Source: Bacteroidota bacterium | Lineage (GTDB): Bacteria > Bacteroidota > Bacteroidia > UKL13-3 | Direction: 5' to 3' | Assembly: GCA_947492885.1 (NCBI GenBank) | Contig: CANLPK010000013.1 | Location: forward strand, 1-49,348 | DNA length: 49,348 nucleotides | Shown: piece by piece, positions 25,782 through 34,108 of the stretch | Layout: each line of letters opens with the position of its first letter | Numbering within the stretch: position 1 is the first letter of the stretch | Translations under genes and position numbers: made by a program | The notes under the pieces: generated by a model | Databases searched by the model: none | What the model was told of the DNA's origin: nothing | What the model saw: the letters and a program-made list of their open reading frames with translations, nothing else

Positions 25782-26599
25782 AATAAAAAATCTCTCATTC
25801 GCTTTCTTACATCTTCATCAGGCATTGGACCATAACCTGCAAGCATATTATTTTTGGCGTGTGACGCACTGGTTGTTGCAGGAATAACAACATTTACAGC
25901 AGGATGAGATATAATATATTTAAGAAAATATTGAGACCAATTCTCTATTTGATACGCTGCAGCCCATTCAGGTAAGGCTTTACCTTCAACCATATTAAAT
26001 AATTTTCCTTTCTCAAATGGTTCATTAATTATAACTGCCGTTCCAAAATCAAGTGCCGTATAAAGTAACCGCTTCTCGGCATTACGAGCTCCAATTGAAT
26101 AATTAAATTGAACGAAATCGGGCCGTTCATATCTTATAATTCTTTCTAATTCTTCATGTGCAAAGGTTGTGTAGTGGGTAATTCCAATATAACGCACCTT
26201 TCCTTCTTCCTTCCATTGTCTAAGTGTTTTCAAATGCGTTCTATAATCAAGTAAGTTATGAACTTGAATTAAGTCGAGGGTTTCTCGATTCATTAATTGC
26301 ATCGATTGTTGCATCTGCTTAATTCCGTCGCTTGCCCCATTGATCCACACTTTGGTTGCATAAAAAAAATCATTCTTGGCAGGCATAAGGCTTGTTAATT
26401 GGCCTATCATTGATTCCGATTTGCCATACATGGGTGATGAATCAATTAGTGTCCCTCCTAATTGATTCATTGAGTCGAGCACTGCTGTTAAGTTGGAGGC
26501 TGCGTCGGGAGTATATTCAACATCAAAGTTTTTATATGTCCCCAGGCCTATAACGGGCAGTAATTCGTCGGTGGAAGGAATTACACGTGAAAGCATCAT
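25778..26599 (-). CDS. Aldo/keto reductase
   Basis: The 273-residue protein has the aldo/keto reductase barrel with a complete tetrad: Asp and Tyr in LIDSSPMYGKSE (about residues 52-63), Lys in ATKVWI near 80 and His in QVHNLLDY near 112. FVQFNYSIGARNAEKRLL and VVIPATTSASHAKNNM match the NADPH-binding C-terminal part. Substrates are usually aldehydes or ketones; none is indicated by context. The ATG at 26599 (or 26596, adjacent) is preferred over a GTG at 26638 because the promoter's -7 element lies at 26620-26627, downstream of that GTG. Confidence 0.88.
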   Translation of the reverse strand: MMLSRVIPSTDELLPVIGLGTYKNFDVEYTPDAASNLTAVLDSMNQLGGTLIDSSPMYGKSESMIGQLTSLMPAKNDFFYATKVWINGASDGIKQMQQSMQLMNRETLDLIQVHNLLDYRTHLKTLRQWKEEGKVRYIGITHYTTFAHEELERIIRYERPDFVQFNYSIGARNAEKRLLYTALDFGTAVIINEPFEKGKLFNMVEGKALPEWAAAYQIENWSQYFLKYIISHPAVNVVIPATTSASHAKNNMLAGYGPMPDEDVRKRMRDFLF

Positions 26600-26619
26600 A
26601 TTGACTTTTAATTTGAAAT

Positions 26620-26648
26620 CAAAATTACAAACTTTCACTAACTACCAA
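26620..26648 (-). promoter_or_regulatory. Promoter of the aldo/keto reductase gene
   Basis: On the minus strand TTG (26646-26648), an 18-base spacer and TAATTTTG (26620-26627) match TTG-N17-23-TAnnTTTG. The leader to the ATG at 26599 is 20 bases. It lies between radC and this gene, so the two need not share a transcript. Confidence 0.6.
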
Positions 26649-26666
26649 ACTAAATTTTATTTTTAT

Positions 26667-27362
26667 CTATAGCTGCCCTTCATCTGCAAAACTATAAAAG
26701 CCTTGATCGGTAATAATTAAATGATCCAACACAGAAATTCCAAATATCTTACATGCATCAACAATCTTTTTGGTGATATCTAAATCCTGAGAACTCGGGC
26801 TCAAATTACCTGATGGATGATTATGTGCCAGCACTAACGAAGACGCTTCATTCTCCACTGCCTGCTTCATTATTTTGGTTACATCTACCACGGTACCATG
26901 CAATCCTCCAATACTTATTCTTTCCTTTTTGATGATTGATAAATTTCGCCTGAGGAGAATAATCCAAAACTCCTCATGATTTAGATTTTCAAATTCGGGA
27001 TTGAAATATTCAAATATTTCCTTGGGTCTTGTTAATCGGCTTTTCATTGGAGATTCAAAGGACCGGCGTCTACGCCCCAGCTCCATTGCTGCACTTATAG
27101 TAACGGCCTTAGCTGGGCCAATTCCCTTTACTTGCATTAAATCGTGCTCTGAAAGTTTACCTAAGGCAACGATATCATTATTTACTAAATTAAGTATCTG
27201 TTGGCAAAGCGCAACAGCCGAAACATTACGCGTGCCATTGCCAATAAGAAGTGCTAAAAGTTCGGCATTACTAAGTGCCCCTTTACCTTTTGCAAGAAGC
27301 TTTTCTCGTGGTCGATCGTCGTCAGCCCACGCATTGATTGAGATGTGTTTATTAGATTCCAT
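26667..27362 (-). CDS. radC: RadC family (JAB/MPN+ domain) protein
   Basis: The 231-residue protein has the standard RadC length and layout. The N-terminal part contains helix-hairpin-helix-like sequence (LMQVKGIGPAKAVTISAAMELGRR, about residues 75-98). The C-terminal MPN+ domain has the JAMM metal motif LAHNHPSGNLSPSSQD near residue 180, with an upstream Glu in NHEEFWII. RadC was named for a repair phenotype that has been questioned; its real activity, probably a metalloprotease or nuclease-like one, is not settled. A -7 element and an inverted repeat precede it. Confidence 0.93.
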   Translation of the reverse strand: MESNKHISINAWADDDRPREKLLAKGKGALSNAELLALLIGNGTRNVSAVALCQQILNLVNNDIVALGKLSEHDLMQVKGIGPAKAVTISAAMELGRRRRSFESPMKSRLTRPKEIFEYFNPEFENLNHEEFWIILLRRNLSIIKKERISIGGLHGTVVDVTKIMKQAVENEASSLVLAHNHPSGNLSPSSQDLDITKKIVDACKIFGISVLDHLIITDQGFYSFADEGQL

Positions 27363-27384
27363 AAGTGTATTTTATTTATGCAAC

Positions 27385-27406
27385 GTGCATGCAATTATAC
27401 ATGCGC
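27385..27406. repeat. Inverted repeat in the radC leader
   Basis: GTGCATG (27385-27391) and CATGCGC (27400-27406) are 7-base arms with one mismatch around an 8-base AT-rich spacer. It lies between the radC -7 element (27417-27424) and the ATG, so it could be a repressor operator or a leader hairpin. Confidence 0.4.
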
Positions 27407-27416
27407 AGTTACCTAG

Positions 27417-27424
27417 CAAATCTA
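27417..27424 (-). promoter_or_regulatory. -7 promoter element of radC
   Basis: The minus strand reads TAGATTTG, an exact TAnnTTTG match, 54 bases before the ATG at 27362. No -33 TTG is seen at the expected spacing. Confidence 0.45.
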
Positions 27425-27471
27425 ATAAAATTCGAGGAAAAAATAAAAAGGAAAAAGAGCCCTAATTAGAC

Positions 27472-30400
27472 CTAGTGAAGCAAATAAATTTTGCCAATAT
27501 TTTTATTTAGATCCGTTTCTGAATTTTTAAAATAGGCATCTCCTTCAGTAGCGCGTAGTGTATAATTATACTTTTTGTCAGTGATGATTACCTTATATAA
27601 GTATACTCCTGATGCAAGTTTATCACCAAACTCATCAGTGCCATTCCAAACTATATCAGTAATATTATTACCCAGATGAATTGTGCCCAATTCGGGTTTC
27701 GTAATAGTTTTAACAACTTTTCCCGTGACTGTTGTAATTTGAATCTTGATATCATCAGGTATACTTTCTCCAGTGAGTGTAAAGACAAAACGCATGGCAT
27801 TGTTTACTGGATTTGGATACGGATAAAAATTAGTAACAGTAGCCTTACTAATTACTTCAAAATTAATGCTATAATCATTCACTCCCGCTATATTTCCTGA
27901 AGCGTCATTTACATTTACCTGTAATGTATAAATCCCATCGGCCAATCGGCCCGGCTTAAACTCAACTGTTGCCTTGCGCTTAATACTATCAGCTGGAGTA
28001 AAAGTAATAAAAGACGAATTCAAATTAATACGCTGTGTATTGCCTTGAGGGTCGCGAAGGAGCACTTTAAAGTACTGTGTATCATTCAGCAATCTTAATT
28101 TGTTCTCGTCGGTAGCAGCAATCAAGATGGTAGGTGTTGGTGTTACAATTTCATTGTTATTAATATGCACTCCATCGAAGGTAACGTCTAGTAATGGATT
28201 TATCTTATCACGCAGAATGAAAATGTTTTTCTGAAACACATTATTACTATAAGTTTTCTCTATTTGCACACCAGGGTTAAATATTATCTGCAGTCTCACT
28301 TGTCCTTCTCGGCCAATAGTAGGGAATGAGGCACCAAATTCAAGCGTATCACCCGCTGGTAATGACTTCAGTTTTGTGGTCATCAAGGTATCTTCAAAAT
28401 TTTGATTATTCAATAATTTAACTTGAACATCAATGCTATCTAATCCATAATCGGAAATGTTTTGAAAGGCTAAATTAAATCGGATACTATCACCTTCTTG
28501 CAATGAATCTTTATAAAAGAAGTATTTGTAATTCGTATTCACACTGGCTTCTGGAAGTTCATCAAAAGTCACCATCCAATGTTTCAATTGCATGGCTGTT
28601 CGCAATGAATCATCATAATAGTTTATGACAATTTTAATAGTAGGGAACTGGGAAACAAGAACACTACTAATGTCAAAACTATCTGCTTTGATGTGACTAA
28701 ATAAAGTTACTTCCTGTTGTGAACTCGACAATCCAATAATTTGATATTCGAATGCATCTTTCTTGTTATCCGAACCATTGGTCCAAACAAATACCTTATG
28801 CCATTTTGATGCACCTGAAATCCACTCACTACTCATACTTCCAGTTTTTATCAATGGATAAATCTGAGTGAACTTCTCTAATTTTTGAGATAATGGTGGG
28901 CCCGCAATCCCATTCACGGTATCAGCGGTTTCTTCATAGAAAACATCGCCTAGTTTTAGGTTCTTTTTAGTAATTAAATAATATGGCCAACCTTCTCTTA
29001 CATTAGAAACTTTATTAGCTCCAATTCTTTTAAATGCATTTACAAGTGCCGTATCCCAATTTTCAATACCCGTCTTAGTCCCATTATGAATAAAAATATG
29101 ATACCCATTTGGAATCCGGTTTATATGATTGCGTAATGAATCTCTTATCGCCTGGTAGTTAGCATTACCAACATTGTTTGTATTGAAGAAATAAGACCCA
29201 CTTGGCATTATGGTTACAACCCCACCACCAAATGGATTAGGGACTTGAACAGCAGGGTTAAACTGACTTGTATACGAAAATCTACTCTCATTATCGGGAT
29301 TATAGGCAATGATTGCAATCCCGTCTCCAATAGTTCCATATCGAGTTGGCCAATAATTCACATTGGCTGTTCTTACCGATGAACCCGTTTGTCCAAAGGT
29401 AGTTAAACTATAAAATGATGAAGTTACTCTTACAAAATTGAATGTACGCGTAGTAGTATCTCTAATTAATGATGTACTTTGTATTTTGCTAAATTGCTGA
29501 AAGTGCTTCTGGGCCCATCCTCCCGGTGAATTCTCAATAAAAATAAAATTAGAACTTTCCCATGCATCTGTTCCTACTGCATTGGCAAGTTTCACTCTCC
29601 AATAATATACAGTGCTATCAGTAGGAACGAAAGGTGGCTCCCATACAGCAATGAAATTAGAAGAAATTATAGCTGAAGTAGTTTTAAATGGAGAATTGAA
29701 ATTTACATTGGTATCTATTTCGAAAATAAAATCTTCGGCGGCACCATTCACTGTGCTCGATTGTGCTCTGAGTTGAAACGGTTTCTTACCAACGATGGCG
29801 TACATACTTGGTGAAATTATTTGAGCCCCTTCAGCCTGCATGAAATACTGAATCGACAACTTATTATTATTTTCATTACTCTCAATAATTTCATTATTAG
29901 ATTCCACTGTGGCTTCAAAATAGTTGATACCTTTAGTTTTAATATCTTTGGATTTTACCCAGATGTAAACGGTATCTGTATTGTAAGTGGCAACTTTTCT
30001 TATAGCAGGTATTAGAACGACACTATTGTCTGGCAATGTTCGTTTCAATGTAATATTGAAACTATCGGATACTGCTTTCCCCAGATTATTAACCACAACT
30101 GCTACCGCAAAGGAATCCGACAAGGCTGTAACTTCTCTTGGACTCACAAAAATATTTGCGATTGTATAATCCGGTTGGGCTCTAAAGTACAATCTCAATG
30201 CAGGATCACCTTCGTATGCAAATTGCCGGGCATGAATTACATTGAAAATATTATTACCTGAAACATCTTGATAATCGGCTATACATTGTTTTATGATATC
30301 TCCAATTCCGTTACCATAGTTCTTTAAGCTAATATTATCATAATACGCCCTGTTAAATGCATCCAATTCACTGGTAAAACCATAGCCACTGTTGGCAATC

Positions 30401-32472
30401 CATCCTACAGTTCCACCATTAGGATACAGGATAAATCGCTCTCCCAATGACCCTTTGGTATAACTATTACCAAGTACACATCCACTAAAAAGCATCATCG
30501 GGTATTTTCCTTTATTGCTCATCTCTTCAGGACCTCCAAAATCAATTTCCAAGATATCCGAGGCACCATGGCCAACATAGGTTAATAGCCCTAAACCATT
30601 CACAATGTCCTTTTGAATAAATGATTTTAATCCAGTACTTACTGATACTGACTGATCCTTCGAATAAAGTTTGGTAACGGCACCAACATGTGGCCCTTCA
30701 ATGATTGGTTTATACCCGTTCAAATAGGCCGCGAAATTAGTGTTCTCCACAATATCTCGTCCTCCTGCCAAATGCAATACATTTTTTTGCCACAATTGAG
30801 CCGGAGTCGACTCATATTCCTTTACTTTATTTAAATAGTTTTGAATGTTCGTATTTGTTTGCGCCGCTACCCTTCCCGTTGGAATCGCAGGTTGATATAC
30901 AGTACCTTTCAAGCCTGAGGTGATCATATAATCGGATCCTGGAGTACCCCAGGTTGGAACCATATCATAATTAAAACCTATTGTATCCGTTCGCACCAAA
31001 TAATGTAATTGCCCTTTACCTAATAGTAATAAATACTTAGGGGCAGTAACCGATTGTTCAAGTGCATAATCACAAAAATTTCTTAACGCCATTGGATGAT
31101 GCAGCCCATAATAAAATTGATTATACAATTGTTTGGATGTTACTACCAACGGTTTATATCCAGTAGATGTTCTATAGGTGGCATAATCATTGGCTCCACT
31201 TATTAATTTTTCATTTGTAATTATCAAATAGTCATAATTTGAAGTTGACATGTTGAAATTAATGAACTGCGTTTTCTCCATAGCACCCACAGTAATAATA
31301 TCAGTAGTATCATTAATATAAATCTCCTTTAAACTATTTGCATTGGGTAAGATAAATTTCAAACTACCACTAATGGCGGTAGCACCAATTCGGAGGTGAT
31401 TTGTTTTATCATAAACTATAGGGCTATTCTTCGCTATAGGGTAATTAATAAAGTTAATATAACTAGAAGTGCCTGCTTGCAATCCAGTGAAATTAAATGC
31501 GAATTTAGAACTGTTGCCAAGATTAAATAAACGTGGATAGGTTAAAAAGATTCCTCCTACGCATTGATTGTCGGCTATTACGCCTAAATCATTTTGAAGG
31601 AAAAACTGAAATCGTGTTGTTGTAATTCCGATGTCTGAATTCAGTAATATGAAATTTTTTCTCAGTGTTTGATATCCTTTAAATGTAGTATCGATAAGGG
31701 GGCGATAAGTTGTATTGTTGGGACTTACTCTCAATACAGTATGGTGATTCTTCGTTTGAGGTGCCACTAAATCAGCATCGCTTCTTCCATACCAAAGCAA
31801 GCTTACAAAAGCCGAGGCTCCAGCTGCAAATGAGTATGGAGTAGGAATATCGCGATTGGCAGTATTACCTCTTTTATATAACCCACCTAACCAACCTTCA
31901 GCTTCACTGTATTCGGAAAGCGAACCATACTCTAAAATAGGAACCCCTTCATAGAATGCTTCATAATATCCAGTATTAATGGTATGCATAAAGTAAACTT
32001 CTGGAGCGTAAGCACTATAAGCAGTATCATTAAATTTTGCATAACGAAGTCCAGGGTTTGATGAAGTCCAAGTCAAGAAGTAGCAACTTGTATCTGTGTA
32101 TAAACTAAATAATGTATGCGGTTGTTCTTGAGGAGTACGGTAAAGTGGCACATCAGGAATGCCATCATTCTTTTTCCCATAGAATTCCAAATAATCGCCT
32201 GGATCAAAACTATTATCCGACTCCCCATTAACAAATACGAACTGTTCTGATCCTAAAAAAAACAATTGTAGATTCTTCGGGTTAATATTGGCAACACTAA
32301 TTCCCGCATTGGTTAAGGTATTGTAATCAATACGATATATCCCTTCCTTAAAAACACTTATTTTATAATATTCTTGATTGAAATTTATCCATTCATTACC
32401 AAAGCGAAGTTGTGCTTTTGAAGTAAAAAATCCGCAAATTAAAAAGGCAAGTATTAGATAGAGCTTTTTCAT
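27472..32472 (-). CDS. porU2: Type IX secretion system C25 peptidase, PorU2-like
   Basis: This 1666-residue exported protein belongs to gingipain-type peptidase family C25. PorU-type members act at the cell surface, cutting the C-terminal sorting domain from T9SS cargo and attaching the cargo to a surface lipid. A signal peptide (LYLILAFLICGFFTSKAQ) is followed by a beta-rich propeptide-like part, then the peptidase domain with catalytic His635 in YVGHGASD and Cys665 in LFSGCVLGN. CARDB-like domains follow (one near 770-880 with SNNEIIESNENNN). A FlgD-like Ig segment near the C-terminus (PYPNPVNN, VWNGTDEFGDKLASGVYLYKV) ends in GKIYLLH. It is longer than canonical PorU (about 1100-1300 residues) and fits the long PorU2 group. 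The ATG at 32472 is used in place of a TTG three codons upstream. Confidence 0.85.
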   Translation of the reverse strand: MKKLYLILAFLICGFFTSKAQLRFGNEWINFNQEYYKISVFKEGIYRIDYNTLTNAGISVANINPKNLQLFFLGSEQFVFVNGESDNSFDPGDYLEFYGKKNDGIPDVPLYRTPQEQPHTLFSLYTDTSCYFLTWTSSNPGLRYAKFNDTAYSAYAPEVYFMHTINTGYYEAFYEGVPILEYGSLSEYSEAEGWLGGLYKRGNTANRDIPTPYSFAAGASAFVSLLWYGRSDADLVAPQTKNHHTVLRVSPNNTTYRPLIDTTFKGYQTLRKNFILLNSDIGITTTRFQFFLQNDLGVIADNQCVGGIFLTYPRLFNLGNSSKFAFNFTGLQAGTSSYINFINYPIAKNSPIVYDKTNHLRIGATAISGSLKFILPNANSLKEIYINDTTDIITVGAMEKTQFINFNMSTSNYDYLIITNEKLISGANDYATYRTSTGYKPLVVTSKQLYNQFYYGLHHPMALRNFCDYALEQSVTAPKYLLLLGKGQLHYLVRTDTIGFNYDMVPTWGTPGSDYMITSGLKGTVYQPAIPTGRVAAQTNTNIQNYLNKVKEYESTPAQLWQKNVLHLAGGRDIVENTNFAAYLNGYKPIIEGPHVGAVTKLYSKDQSVSVSTGLKSFIQKDIVNGLGLLTYVGHGASDILEIDFGGPEEMSNKGKYPMMLFSGCVLGNSYTKGSLGERFILYPNGGTVGWIANSGYGFTSELDAFNRAYYDNISLKNYGNGIGDIIKQCIADYQDVSGNNIFNVIHARQFAYEGDPALRLYFRAQPDYTIANIFVSPREVTALSDSFAVAVVVNNLGKAVSDSFNITLKRTLPDNSVVLIPAIRKVATYNTDTVYIWVKSKDIKTKGINYFEATVESNNEIIESNENNNKLSIQYFMQAEGAQIISPSMYAIVGKKPFQLRAQSSTVNGAAEDFIFEIDTNVNFNSPFKTTSAIISSNFIAVWEPPFVPTDSTVYYWRVKLANAVGTDAWESSNFIFIENSPGGWAQKHFQQFSKIQSTSLIRDTTTRTFNFVRVTSSFYSLTTFGQTGSSVRTANVNYWPTRYGTIGDGIAIIAYNPDNESRFSYTSQFNPAVQVPNPFGGGVVTIMPSGSYFFNTNNVGNANYQAIRDSLRNHINRIPNGYHIFIHNGTKTGIENWDTALVNAFKRIGANKVSNVREGWPYYLITKKNLKLGDVFYEETADTVNGIAGPPLSQKLEKFTQIYPLIKTGSMSSEWISGASKWHKVFVWTNGSDNKKDAFEYQIIGLSSSQQEVTLFSHIKADSFDISSVLVSQFPTIKIVINYYDDSLRTAMQLKHWMVTFDELPEASVNTNYKYFFYKDSLQEGDSIRFNLAFQNISDYGLDSIDVQVKLLNNQNFEDTLMTTKLKSLPAGDTLEFGASFPTIGREGQVRLQIIFNPGVQIEKTYSNNVFQKNIFILRDKINPLLDVTFDGVHINNNEIVTPTPTILIAATDENKLRLLNDTQYFKVLLRDPQGNTQRINLNSSFITFTPADSIKRKATVEFKPGRLADGIYTLQVNVNDASGNIAGVNDYSINFEVISKATVTNFYPYPNPVNNAMRFVFTLTGESIPDDIKIQITTVTGKVVKTITKPELGTIHLGNNITDIVWNGTDEFGDKLASGVYLYKVIITDKKYNYTLRATEGDAYFKNSETDLNKNIGKIYLLH

Positions 32473-32761
32473 AGATAACAATTTAAGGCAATGCGTTCGT
32501 TAGTTTAGAAGGCATCTATTTTTTGCATTACAAAGAAACAAATTTAATAGACTTAATTTGTTAAACTTGGCACAAATCACGAAATTATAAACCGTTTTTT
32601 TTATGAATGTAGTATATTGTAGAATGTGCAACTGCTATGGGTTTGTCATAAAAAAGTAAAAAAAATTACATTGCTTAATAAAGCAGTCTTTTATAGACAA
32701 ATTTCGGCTTAAAAAAAGAGTGCAGCTAAATTAAGCTTGGTAGAGATTAAATCGAAAAAGG
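32473..32761. other. Intergenic region upstream of porU2, 289 bases
   Basis: Very AT-rich. It holds the porU2 -7 element (32539-32546) and a short poly-T/poly-A stretch around 32596-32610 and 32650-32665. No coding frame, RNA gene or convincing terminator of the upstream small gene was seen. Confidence 0.4.
32539..32546 (-). promoter_or_regulatory. -7 promoter element of porU2
   Basis: The minus strand reads TAAATTTG, an exact TAnnTTTG match, 66 bases before the ATG. A TTG at 32573-32575 lies 26 bases upstream, slightly more than the usual 17-23. Confidence 0.45.
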
Positions 32762-33142
32762 CTAATCAACATAAATTCGATTCCCGTTTTTATTGATATA
32801 GTATCGCCCTCCTTTGGGACCCACTTGAATTTTTTCGCCATTCGGGCCTTGAGAACCGCTGTTGGCCTTCGCATCTTTCTTCACATCATCATTCTTCACC
32901 TCCACCTTCTTGGGTTCAGGCTTTTTCTTGTGATCGGTAGTTTTTGCTTCATCCTTTTTTGCTACAGGCTTGTTCTCTGCCTTCTTGGCTGGGGCTACCG
33001 TTGGTTTCTTTGGATCAGCTTTAGTTTCCTTTTTAACAGGTGCCTTTGGCTTCGCATCCTTTGTTGGTTGCTTTGTTTGCGCTTGTATGCCAATACTAAC
33101 AATAAACAATACAAGTATTGGAAAGATTTTTATAAATTTCAT
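32762..33142 (-). CDS. Secreted Lys/Pro/Ala-rich protein with C-terminal GPKGGRYYI-type motif
   Basis: The 126-residue precursor has a clear signal peptide (FIKIFPILVLFIVSIGIQAQ, about residues 2-21). A low-complexity Lys/Pro/Ala/Glu-rich region covers about 22-95 and a Gly/Asn/Tyr-rich module covers 99-126, with VGPKGGRYYINKNGNRIYVD at the end. This end resembles the short motif known from the PBCV-specific basic adaptor domain, which also appears at the end of bacterial exported proteins; I recall the resemblance and cannot search for it. Function is unknown; binding a polyanion such as polysaccharide or DNA is plausible for the basic part. The ATG at 33142 is chosen over a TTG at 33181, which lies upstream of the -7 element. 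Confidence 0.7.
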   Translation of the reverse strand: MKFIKIFPILVLFIVSIGIQAQTKQPTKDAKPKAPVKKETKADPKKPTVAPAKKAENKPVAKKDEAKTTDHKKKPEPKKVEVKNDDVKKDAKANSGSQGPNGEKIQVGPKGGRYYINKNGNRIYVD

Positions 33143-33163
33143 TGTGGGCAAGTATAAGTAACG

Positions 33164-33171
33164 CAAAGGTA
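33164..33171 (-). promoter_or_regulatory. -7 promoter element of the Lys-rich secreted protein gene
   Basis: The minus strand reads TACCTTTG, an exact TAnnTTTG match, 21 bases before the ATG at 33142. Confidence 0.5.
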
Positions 33172-33227
33172 TGCTATTCAATCTCGGTTAAATAAAAGTT
33201 GTTTGTCAAATTGAGGTTAAAAATTGT

Positions 33228-34103
33228 TTATAATTTACTTAAATCTACAATCTTAAAGCTAGGGTTGAATGTGCTGAAATAACCATATCCAATATTAATA
33301 TTCGTTGGAAGGTTAACGGGTTCACCAAGAAGTTGATAAATCAATTGATTGCTTTTCTTATACGCCGATAAAAACTCATAATAACCTTTGCTAATATTGG
33401 CTAGTTCAATAATCAAGGTATCATTCTCATCCGGGATGAAAAAATTCTTGTCTACTTTAATTTTACCATCCGCTTCAACTACTTTATCACTATACAGTTC
33501 AACCAATACAAATTTATTTTTATTGGGATTACTAAATACCGAATTGTATATTGGAGATGCCGCCGAATTAAAATAACTTACCATATAATAATTTTCTTCT
33601 GATAAATTATCAGCTACACTAAAATGAATTTTCAATGTTGTATCGCTGGCTGTCTTTTCTTTCTCAAAATACAACGAGTCAAAATTCACCTTTTGTAACA
33701 TCGTGCTATTTGCAAATACTCTTAGTTGAGTGGCACTATCATACACATTCAAGGTATAATTTGCATTTACTAATTGAAGTACACCTGCTGAAGCATATAT
33801 GCCTGGCGCAAGTTTACTTAGGGTATCTGTTTTCCCATTATATGAAATGGTAACCAGTGCATGCGATACTAAAAATTGCTGATAGAGGGTGGAGTCAAAT
33901 ACATTGTTTCCCATGCTATCTTTAGAATTCTCTAATGCACTAAAACTATAGCTTACCGAGACTGCCAAAATATTTCCAGGTATAACAACGGAGGAAATAG
34001 CTAACTTCTGTTCCGATGCTGGCAATGTAATTATTAGTGGTTTTGTTTTAGTACATGAAGCGACAAGTGTCAAAATCACGAAGGAATATATTACGTGTTT
34101 CAT
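33228..34103 (-). CDS. DUF4249 lipoprotein, partner of a TonB-dependent receptor
   Basis: The 291-residue protein is a predicted lipoprotein with a lipobox LVASC (Cys17). It matches the DUF4249 family, which in Bacteroidota is typically encoded directly after a TonB-dependent receptor. Recognisable parts are the N-terminal LAISSVVIPGNILAVSVSYSFSAL, an LVTISYNGKTDTLS strand pair and the tail GYGYFSTFNPSFKIVDL. It starts 5 bases after the receptor stop on the same strand, so both are made from one mRNA. By analogy with SusD-like partners it may help bind a ligand at the outer membrane, but this is not established for the family. Confidence 0.85.
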   Translation of the reverse strand: MKHVIYSFVILTLVASCTKTKPLIITLPASEQKLAISSVVIPGNILAVSVSYSFSALENSKDSMGNNVFDSTLYQQFLVSHALVTISYNGKTDTLSKLAPGIYASAGVLQLVNANYTLNVYDSATQLRVFANSTMLQKVNFDSLYFEKEKTASDTTLKIHFSVADNLSEENYYMVSYFNSAASPIYNSVFSNPNKNKFVLVELYSDKVVEADGKIKVDKNFFIPDENDTLIIELANISKGYYEFLSAYKKSNQLIYQLLGEPVNLPTNINIGYGYFSTFNPSFKIVDLSKL

Positions 34104-34108
34104 GTTAA

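Noticed and set aside
26597-26638. GTG start at 26638 for the aldo/keto reductase.
   Set aside because: The best promoter's -7 element (26620-26627) lies downstream of that codon, so the mRNA could not include it.
27430-27475. A terminator for porU2 in the A-rich segment between radC and porU2.
   Set aside because: On the minus strand there is a T-rich stretch, but the preceding stem is short and mismatched, so I could not support it.
32825-33157. A 110-codon hydrophobic plus-strand frame over the Lys-rich secreted protein gene.
   Set aside because: Lys codons read backward give Phe/Leu-rich sequence; the minus-strand gene has a signal peptide and promoter.
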